Origin: Talpa occidentalis
Lineage: Eukaryota > Chordata > Mammalia > Eulipotyphla > Talpidae
DNA: 64,000 nt
Reading direction: 5' to 3'
Assembly (NCBI RefSeq): GCF_014898055.3
Contig: NW_023601433.1
Location: forward strand, 44,139,876-44,203,875
The notes under the pieces were generated by a model that did no database searches, was not told the origin of the DNA, and saw only the letters and a list, made by a program, of their open reading frames with translations. Within the stretch, counting starts at the first letter, position 1; each line of letters opens with the position of its first letter. Made by a program: the position numbers and the translations under genes. This document shows positions 52,915-64,000 of the stretch, one piece after another.

Positions 52915-53467
52915 AATCCTTTGAATAAACATGTGAACACATATGCACATGCAGGCATACACATGTGCACACAGACATGCACACTCTGTGACAAAGGCAA
53001 GGTCACTGCTTTTACTGACTCTGGATCAAATCCTACAAAAAAGGGACAGAAGACTAGCAAGGAAGCAATGCAGCCATGGTCCCTTCTGATGGATGCAGGT
53101 GAAGGGTCGAAGGCATAGATTTGTTCTTGGGTTGAGTAGGGCAGAGTTAGAGTCTAAACAATGCATACCAGCCTTTTCCATGAAAAAGAAAATGTATTCA
53201 AGTATCAGCTACTCATCATCATATTAAGGAGCAATATTTTACTAGTGCTGTTCTTATTTATTAAAATTTGAGCACATATGAGGCGCCAGGTTTCCTCTGT
53301 GTGGGTATGTTTACATGACACGTTTCTTCTGGAGTTTCCCCTGCCCTGTGCCCTATGTTAATCTCACACAGCTGGATGTGGTTGTCCCTGCATTGCTGAT
53401 TGCCTGGCCAACAAACCCTATGACAGAAGGATTAGAGACCTCCTTCATTAACATCATCAGGTGGGAC

Positions 53468-53494
53468 GCTGGGTCTATCCCAGCAAAAGCTGGG
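53468..53494 (+). repeat. 27-bp hairpin-bearing repeat, copy 2
   Basis: GCTGGGTCTATCCCAGCAAA followed by AGCTGGG, in the same orientation as copy 1, 580 bp away. Flanks are not similar. Confidence 0.8.
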
Positions 53495-54189
53495 TGAGGC
53501 TGTGTTAGTCCCCATGAAGTCCAACCTTGCCTGGATGAGCTGTAACACTATATCCCCACTCCAGCTCTTGACCTGGGGGTGGGAGCCTGTCATGTCTAGG
53601 TAGAGTATTAAAAAGACAAAGCCCTCTGAAGCTCTGAGTCAGAAATACTGCAGGTGTTCCAGAGATGTCTGCTCTCTCCCTCCCAGCTTGTCACCTCTCT
53701 CTGCTTTCCTCCTTTTCAGTCTCTGAAAGGCAGATAATGAAACACCTCACTTTTAGGATGCTTTTGCCTTGAAGGTACTAAGGATAATACCCCCAATCTA
53801 GAGGAACACCATTTTGAGTTTGCTATATTGAGACTCATTTTATTGAATAGAGCAGCTTTGAGTGCTACAGCGTGTCAATCTCTCCAAAGACAGAAATGAC
53901 AAGTAAAGCATCTATCGTTGGGGTCTGGCAGGGGAGCTTACTGGCTTTAGGGAGGCTTTGGGGAAGTGTGTTTTCTCTCCTGATAAGAAGGTGGCTGGGG
54001 TGGCCATGCACTTGCTATGGGATGATGCCCTGAATTCCTTCCTCTTCTCTTTTGTCTGCAGATGTTGCTCTGAATATTTGTGCAAATCCCTTAATCTTCC
54101 TTTACCTTCATGGGAGTGTTTTCTCTTAACGTGTCTGCAAGCAGCATGGCATTCCCCATCTTTTCCAAAAGAAACCTCACCCATCTTTT

Positions 54190-55589
54190 AAAAAAATTAT
54201 TTATTTATGTGTGTATTTATTTATTTTTTACAATTTAGCTCTCCCTTTGCTGTACTTAGGTTCGACCTGATGGCAGGAATATTGCTAAATGGTTCCCACT
54301 GAGAGCACAGAGAACTTCTTTGAAGGCTTCTGCTCTGGATATTCACCCTAATGCAGCCTGCCATTCCATTACTCTCCTCTAGTACAGTGGCTAAAGCTCA
54401 CAACCCCCAGTGAGCTAAAGCTCACAGTCTTTGTTCTGGGATGGGAGAGCCTTTTCAAGAAGGCTTCCTCCTGGAACATTCTCTGGAAGGTTCCAGGCTC
54501 CTCCTGCCACAGGGTCCTGTAGTCCCACCTGATTAGGCCCTGGCTGCTTCCGTTTCCCACAGTCTGCTCTGACTACAAGTCTCAGTGTCTCTCTCAAGGG
54601 AGTTCTAGGTAGAAATTAATGATAGTGGCACATTTCACAACAAAATGCTAAAAGAGTAATCAGTGGATCTATTTCCCTGATGTGCAGGTCTAATGTGCTA
54701 TGTTGAATCAAAAGTCTTGCTCAGTGAGCCAACTCATTAAATCCTTATGAGCAACCATCCTTGGAGAGTCTGTTTCACACGTATTTTCCTGTTCATTCTG
54801 TCCCAGTTCAGCCCCTATCTGGGATGCTGTTTCTTGTACTTGCCTCCTAACTATCTCTCTGGGATGTTAGAGGCCAGGGTCATTCAGGCAGCTATGAACC
54901 AGTCTATTCAGGGAAAGAAAAGGGAAAAAAAAAGAAAGAGCCCTTCTTCCTTTCTTCACAATACGGAGTGAGTCACTTTCCCAAGCTATGCTTATCCAAA
55001 ATCTAAAAAAAAAACATGCTCTGAAAGATTTCCCTTGAGTGAGTTTTGTGTTCTTGATCCAGGCAATACTCAGTTACATGCAAACGAAAGCAAAGCAGGA
55101 AAAACCTAGAAACACAAAAATGTGAAAAATTCTTTGTCATTCCTTTTAATCCTCTGTATCATGTCTCTTTCAGTAGTCATTTCAAAATGGGTTGGGCTGG
55201 GAACCAGATGTTCTCTGAGACTCGAAATGGCTGATTTGAGATTTCATTTTCTTTCTCCATATTATGGTAGAATCCCATGTGTATTATGAGTAACATAACC
55301 CAAAAGTAATATCCAGAAATAAAAAGAGGAAAAGTAAAAGCCCCTGGGCAATCCCACAGTTCACCCCACTCCTTCCTGGGAAGTGGGATTATCAGAATAG
55401 AGTATGTTGTCACAATTGCTCTGATTTTAGGAGTGTGCATTTTGACCCGAGTGTCTACCATCTTATTTAGTGATGGCTGCAGTGGTTCTAAAAATTGCTG
55501 AAGAAGACCACCAACCCAAGTGTGGGGAGGTCCAGATGTGGGCTGCAGGATCAGGTGTATAGTGCAGCCACTCTGGGTCAGCCTGAAGA
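54190..55589. other. Intron, unclassified
   Basis: Nothing recognised. Confidence 0.4.
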
Positions 55590-55932
55590 CCCGATGATTC
55601 TTTTTTTTTTTTTTTTAATAGAGGCATGTTTATTTATTTATTTATTTGTTTGTTTGTTTGTTTGTTTGTTTATACATGCACTGGGTACAGTCAGAAGTGC
55701 GGGAGGGTGAGAGAATTCACCAGAACCAGGGCAGGGAGCAGAGCAGGCAGAAGGACCGAAGTACACTGCTGAGGGGAGCAGCGGGCGGCAGGAGAGGTCT
55801 GCGCGCCATGTGGGACCCTCCTCCGGTGGCCGGGGAGCAGCCAGGGATTGAACCGGCATGGCAGAGGCCGCCGGCAGCTTCGCAACCCAGTGCTCAACCG
55901 CTGCGCCACCGGGGAAGCCCCCGATGATTCTT
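55590..55932 (-). mobile_element. Young full-length tRNA-derived SINE with TSD and extended tail
   Basis: SINE 55603-55919, reverse orientation, flanked by CCGATGATTCTT at 55591-55602 and 55921-55932. Its tail carries AAACATGCCTCTATT (minus strand, 55617-55631), as in the copy at 30320. It ends 116 bp before exon 6. Confidence 0.94.
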
Positions 55933-55985
55933 CTTGATGTGACACACGGGAGACGCAGACCTTGCTCCAAGAGACAGGATCATGA

Positions 55986-58486
<2,501 letters not shown>

Positions 58487-58671
58487 AATGCGGAAGGACT
58501 GTGATGCTGGCCAGCAGAACAGTGGCAACATTGAAGATGTGGATGGAGGAGAGGCTCCATCCACAGGGGGGAGCAACGCCCCAAGTGGGGAGAGTCAGGA
58601 GAGCAGCACAGAACAGCCCAGAAAAGAGGGAAACCACCACTGGTCACCTCGTGAAGGGACACGGAGGACAG
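58487..58671 (+). CDS. PCNX2: PCNX2 exon 9 of window, start of variable Ser/Gly-rich tail
   Basis: Acceptor TCTCGCAG, donor GTGGGT, 185 bp, phase 2 to phase 1. After completing an Arg codon it reads MRKDCDAGQQNSGNIEDVDG, then GEAPSTGGSNAPSGESQESS and TEQPRKEGNHHWSPREGTRR. The text NSGNIEDVDGG is shared with human PCNX2 as I remember it. The rest is low complexity (Gly, Ser, Glu), as expected for the disordered cytosolic tail. The frame is open and one base is left for the next exon, which I could not find before 64000; the protein therefore continues outside the window. Confidence 0.92.
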
Positions 58672-60619
58672 GTGGGTGCCTCATGGTTACTGATAAAATT
58701 TCCTTTGGTCCCCGTGACAAATGCCATGGGTTATGCTGACATTCTAACATCTGAGAACTTCTTGCCAGAAAAATCAGTATTGGGCCAGAGGATGCCCCAG
58801 ATTTACTGACTTGTAGGTCCTGCTTAAAACAAAACTGTTAGATTCAGCTTTTATCCTTTCTCCATCTGTTTATCTGTGACTTTAGCCACCCATCCGTCTG
58901 TCCATCCACCTGCCCTTCCCATCTCTCCCTCATTGGTGAGGCACCTTCTGTGTCTGGCTGCTGATCCATGGCAGTGTTTTGTCTGACTGTGAGTCCATCC
59001 CGCTCCTCTCTACGTCTGTGGGGTGCTCAGACAAGCCTCCTGCCTTCCCTTCCTGCTTCTTTCTAGATCCCACCTTCCTCTCCTTTCACCTGACATTTCA
59101 GAGGATAAGAAAAGAGAAGGTAGGTGCCAGCAGACAGGAATGGACGGTGTGCCTTAGTCCAAGTTAGTTTGACATTATAGTTTAAAATCACATTTAAACA
59201 AACACCTGCCTACTTAGACTTGACCAGATGGATGAGGTTCCAAAACGCTGCTCCACTGTCGGGGGTGGTGTGGCCCCTGGGTTAGACCCGGTGGCCCTGA
59301 GGGCTTTTGGAGGACATCCCCAGGCAGATGCAGGACTGACAGCTCTGCCCTGGTTCCCCCCACCTTCACCTCCGAGACATCAGTGCTGGGGTTTACCCTT
59401 CAAAGCCTGCCAGGGGTTTCACCTCCTGGCTCCAGTACTTGCTTCCTCACCATCCAGAACATTTATTAAGAACCTTTGTGTATGCTTTACCTGCCAGCTC
59501 TGCACTAAGTGAGTCAGCAAGGAACAGGCCATGCCTCCTGGAAGTAAGCAGGGAAGTAATTATTTAACTGAAATAATTTAGATTTATGTACATATGGGAC
59601 ATGGGCAGGATGGTAGCTGGATGGATGGATGGAAGAAAAGACAGACAGCAAGCTATTGGATGAGAGAAGGAGTGGGGAGAAGATAGATGGCAGAGAGGAA
59701 GGAAGGGAGACAGAAAGACAGAGCAGGGAGGGCAGTGGGTAAATAGGTAGATGGGCAAAGTAGTTGACATTAACTGTTCACAGGGATAAAAGGACCCTTT
59801 CCCCAGTGGGTGCCATCTGTCCTGAACCCTGAGCAGAGCACCTGCCCCTGCCACAGGCCTACAGTGTATGGCTAGCTCTCAGCCAGAGTTTCCTGTTGCT
59901 TACTTAACCGTGGTTATCACTTGAGAAATTTAAGTTTCAGAATCAAATAAGTGATCTTCCAGATAGGAAAATGCAAAGCAGGTTCCAAGTGGAGACATGC
60001 CTTTATATTTAGCTTTTGCTAGCACAATACTGTCCAGGTGGCTTGTCTGAACCAGAGAAAAGCTGGAGTGGTCGAGAGGCAGAGGTGTGGCTTTTAAAAG
60101 AGTCAGAGAATCTTGGCATGTGGGGTGAGCTTCTGACTCAGTGACCAAAGGCTGGCACTGCCCAGCCTGGAAAAAGCTAGGCTTCCTTCCTCTCCCCAGA
60201 ACTCACATGCTGTAGGTACTGAATACTCCCCCCATCTATAACCAGAGACTTGCAGCCAGGAGCAATCACAGACTCCTGTGATGTTGAAGTCCAGCTAGAG
60301 CCCAAAGCAGCTGTTAATTTTTTATTATTGCTCCTATAAAATTGCTCCTACCAAGCCCACTCCTGACTTCCCATGCTCTGCAAGGTGACGGGCTTGCCTG
60401 GAGACATAGCTGGTGGCCAGTGCTCCCTGCCCTCCTGCTGGTGGCTCCCACCTGCAGCCTGAGGCAGGCCCAGCCTCTAAGACCAGTTGTCCTCCCCTTG
60501 GGGACTTTGCGAAGCTCTGACACAAACTCTCCATGCTGCTGGCCCTGCTCTTTCTGTGCACACGGGTCGTGGTTACCACATCTTGGTGGAAGTGATCTCA
60601 CGTTATGCTACCACACAGC
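58672..60619. other. Intron after exon 9, first part
   Basis: GC-richer than the rest of the window. GATGGATGGATGGAAG at 59619-59634 and purine-rich text to about 59730 form an imperfect simple repeat. No exon was found. Confidence 0.45.
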
Positions 60620-60850
60620 TCTCCAGCATTACTATGTGCCAGACCCATCTGGAGTGGTTTATAAGTGTAAATTTACCTCATCTTCACCATGATGCTAGGA
60701 AATGGGCCCTCTCTCTCTCATCATCTCACAGCTGAAGAAATTGGGACATAGGGAAGTTACGTCACTACCCTAAGCACCCCAGCCATTAAGCAGTTGATCT
60801 GGGATTTGTACCCAGGCAAGGAGAACCTGATCACCATGCCATGCTGCCTC
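60620..60850 (-). repeat. MIR relic, antisense
   Basis: CCAGCATTACTATGTGCCAG, CTCATCTTCACCATGATGCT AGGAAATGGGCC, CACAGCTGAAGAAATTGGGA CATAGGGAAGTTACGTCACT, and CAGTTGATCTGGGATTTGTA CCCAGGCAAGG follow the antisense MIR in order. Confidence 0.8.
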
Positions 60851-61454
60851 ACCCTGCCTGGGAAGCTGCCTCTTCTCATTAAGGGTTGTCCTTGTCTCCA
60901 AGCTTGGGGATGAACTGGTGCAGCTGCTGCCCTCGCTCCCAGTGCACCATCTGTGCTGCTGGCGGTGTCACTGCTGCGCCTGACTGTGTCCTGTCTCCTG
61001 GCTGGCAAGGGCTCTTCTTGCCAGTAGATTTCCTTCTGGCCTGAGAGTAGGCAAAGCTGGCATCCAGTTCTTCCTAAAGCAGCCAGCCAGGGTTCCTTTA
61101 GGTCATCATGGTGGGCAGGGAAAAGGGACGGGGCAAGAGGCAGCCATGGGTACCCCTCTGCTCAGCCAGCTGGCATGCCTGCAGAGTGTTATCCTGAGAT
61201 GGGGGCCCACAGAGGGTAGGGAGCTGGTCAGGGAGGGGGAGATGGGCCAGGGCCTACCATCCTCCCCACCTCAGATAAAGGAAGAACTTACCTCTTGCTG
61301 TTTTCCATTTCCTCTCTGTTCACGCAGCCCTGACAAATGCACAAAATCACGAATCTCTCCATGTAACTGCCAGAGTGATCTCCCTTTAACTTAAATCGTT
61401 CCGGCCATTCTTGTATTGAATATCAGCTTCCCATCTAGAATAAACCTGTGTGCA
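60851..61454. other. Intron, unclassified
   Basis: Nothing recognised. Confidence 0.4.
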
Positions 61455-61885
61455 TTTGCAGGGGAAGCTGTAGCCCAGCAGCACAGACGGAATGGCTTAC
61501 GCAGCAGGGATCCACTGGCTCACAGTTCTGGAGGCCAGATGTCCCAGATTGAGGTGTGGCCAGAATTGGTTACTCCTGAGGGTCGGGAGGAGGACCAGTT
61601 CCAGGCCTCTCCCTTAGCTTTTGGTTTCTGGTGATCCTTGTTGTTCTTGACTTGCGGCAGCATTCCCCCCTCTCTGCCTTTCATCTTCACATGGTGTTCT
61701 CTCTGCGTGCATGTCTATGTCCAAACTCCCCCTTCTAGCAAGGACAGCAGTCAGCTTGAATTAGGGCGTGCCCTCCTCCAGTAGTGCCCTCTTAACTAGT
61801 GATACCTGCGACAGCCCCATTTCCAAATAAGATCGTATTCCTGAGGTCCCGGAGGCCAGGACTTCAGCTGCTGCAAAATGGGGAG
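61455..61885 (-). mobile_element. MaLR (MLT1/MST-like) LTR relic, antisense
   Basis: CTGGCTCACAGTTCTGGAGG CCAG, CATCTTCACATGGTGTTCTC, GTCTATGTCCAAACTCCCCC TT, GCGTGCCCTCCTCCAGTAGT and CCCATTTCCAAATAAGATCG TATTCCTGAGG follow antisense mammalian MaLR LTR text. Confidence 0.72.
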
Positions 61886-64000
61886 CAGATCACAGTTTAG
61901 CACTCACTTGGCCCCCCGGGCTCTCCATGGCCTGCTCTCTCTCTCTCCTGGCATCTCCTATCCCCTCCTGCTGGCTCAAGTTGTCCCTGTCCTCCCCTGG
62001 GACTCAGCGTTGCTGCTTCCTCCCACTCTAATGTGTTTCCCCAAAACGGCACAGTCGTTTGCTCACTCACTCACCCTCTGATCAGATGCCACTGATCAGC
62101 AAGGCCCCTGGCCAGCCCCACCCTGCCCTGCCCCACCAATCACCGTGTCTACCTGTCCATGGTCAGGGCCTGTGAGTTGCACCTAGGACAGCTCAGCATG
62201 CAGTGGGCACTCAGTTCGGCTGGCCCTCCCTTCTGCAGGGTCTGCAGGGAACAGGATGGAAAACATGGCCCACTCACTTCCCCTGCTCCATCTTGCTTGG
62301 GGAGGGGCCTTGTGCATGTGTGTAGGCCACACCATCCATACCCTGTCCTTGCCTTGGTCCCTGGGGTGCACACAGCTGAGGAAGGCCCAATGTTTACCCT
62401 GGGAGAGAAGCCTGGGAAAGAGGCCTGTGCAGCCTTTGAGTTTGGATAGGAAATTCTGGAGCCAGACACCCAGCATGGCCTAGCAGGAGTGTGTAGCAGG
62501 GGTAGGTCATCATGTCCCCTGTCTCCTTGGGGGAGATGTGGCAGGAGGACCCCAGCAGGGTCTCCTAAGTGCTAGGCCAGGTGGCTGCTCCCATCTCAGA
62601 TGGCTCTGTGCTTAGCAGACATGGGTTGAGTGAAAGAGCATGGCCCCCTCCAAATGCAGAAGAGCTAGATTCAGCTGCCCTCTAAGGCTTGGCTAAAGGG
62701 TGAGGGGAGCAGTTCTTGGGTCCCAGAATTCCCAAGTGCAACTTCAGCTGAAGCCAGCTTCTGTTTTCTCACAGCCGAGAGCTCCAGAGACAAGAGTTGC
62801 TGATCCTGTTGGCTTGTCCTTGGTACCATGAATCCCTTCACCCCCAGAATCCCTCCAGGGACCCAATTTTATATCTTCAGAAGGTTCTTTGGGAAACCTA
62901 AACCAAATGCTGTTCTGGTGATGCCATGGGGATAGGCCCCACGTGCACCAAGCTGGCATGATCTGGGGAAGAAGGGGATCCCAGAGGGCAGCAGACTATG
63001 CCTTTCCTGACTGTCATGTTCCCCTGCAGGCCATCCTCTGCCTAGAAACCATCCAGGGTGTCACTAGATGCACCAGGATAACTGAGTGGCCCTGTGACAG
63101 GTGACAAGTGCTGCAGACAAGCCACCTTTTCAGACTATTTGTATTATAGCCCCCAAAGGAGGGTCTGGGGGGTGGGTATGAGTCCTCTCCCACCCTGCCC
63201 AACTCCAGGGGACATAGACATGGCTGGCATCCCTCACTTCAGCAGCTGTGGGACTCCACTTGGGTGAACACTTGTGATGTGAGTCTTTGCTAAAGCAAAC
63301 TGAGGCGCTTCACAGTGGGTGGGGGAGCATAAGCAAAACATTCATGGTGGGGGCAACTGCCCAGGGCTGGAGCTTAAACTCCCATTCAAGGGGATGCCAA
63401 GAGAGAGACGGTTTACTTAAAATTGGCAGGTGCTTGGCTGTACTGGTCAAAGCTTTTTTTAAGCCTCCCAAATTGTTCTAACGGCCAAGGTTAAGAAGCT
63501 CTGTAGTACCCACCCCAAACTTCAGGGGTTAACTGTGCTCCAAAACAGGGATTTGAAAATTTCTAGGTTGGAGCAAAAGGACAGTTTTATAGGTTGGTCC
63601 CCAGTGTCTCTTATTTGCCAGTGAGTATGTTACGTGCTGAGCCTGTAGAAAGGATGCAGTCGTCCTCTGTCGGTGAAGGTGGTGAGCACCACGGAGTTCG
63701 TATAGCAAACAGGACCTGTGTGCTAAGTGCCATGCAGGGGCATCCCTAGGGGCTGCAGGCGGAGGGCCTGGCTCTCCAGATAGCGCACATGAGAAACTTA
63801 GCCAGGTGGCAGTGACTGAAGGATGGACATGAACCAGAGTCTAAGGACAGGGATCTTGTTTTACTCATAGTGCCCATGGCTCAATTCACATAATTGGGGA
63901 CCCTCCTCAGTTCTCAGCTGGTATCCCAATCCTGGGCGCTGGCCAAACTCCTGGACAACTGGGATCCTGAGCCCCGATAAGCAGGACCTCTGTTAAGGCC
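61886..64000. other. Intron after exon 9, last part
   Basis: GC-rich, CpG-poor intron sequence. No following PCNX2 exon and no named repeat seen up to the window end. Confidence 0.45.

Larger units (their letters stand above)
51554..54189. other. Intron, unclassified
   Basis: No exon or named repeat. 52888-52914 and 53468-53494 share a 27-bp near-identical sequence (listed). 54190-54236 is AT-rich. Confidence 0.4.

Overview
The window is nuclear DNA of a placental mammal. Coding sequence is about 3% of it, split into short exons with GT-AG borders in long introns. The rest is largely interspersed repeats: L1, MIR/L2, MER5 and MaLR relics, tRNA-derived SINEs and ERV LTRs. The abundant young tRNA-derived SINE, with a head starting GGGCCTCCCCGGTGGCGCAG, is not the primate, rodent, carnivore or ruminant SINE known to me. 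It recalls SINEs of rhinolophoid (horseshoe/leaf-nosed) bats. That placement is from memory and is tentative.

One gene is present, on the + strand: the 3'-half exons of a pecanex-family gene, best matched to PCNX2. Nine consecutive exons (6398-58671) join in frame with matching phases to give about 570 residues of the conserved pecanex C-terminal region and the start of the variable Ser/Gly-rich tail. Neither end of the gene is in the window: exons for the N-terminal membrane segments lie upstream and the last exons lie beyond 64000.

Layout. 1-6397: upstream intron with a SINE-L1-SINE composite, a MIR and unclassified sequence. 6398-9890: exons 1-2. 9891-30823: a 21 kb intron with nine SINEs, a 5'-inverted (twin-primed) L1 with target-site duplication, an older L1 carrying two SINEs, and a solo LTR. 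30824-31077: exon 3. 31078-40358: intron with a very young, internally deleted ERV (two almost identical LTRs, 5-bp TSD) and another solo LTR about 100 bp beyond it. 40359-42472: exons 4-5. 42473-56035: intron with three more LTRs of the young ERV's family, a gammaretrovirus-like LTR inside a MER5 element, L1 pieces and two SINEs. 56036-58671: exons 6-9, closely spaced. 58672-64000: GC-richer intron with a MaLR-like LTR relic and a MIR.

I found no bacterial-type system, CRISPR array, RNA gene or undescribed gene system. The most notable things are the recent non-autonomous ERV and its relatives clustered nearby, the twin-primed L1, and two SINE copies that share a unique 3' tail. All homology statements are by eye and from memory; no search was run.
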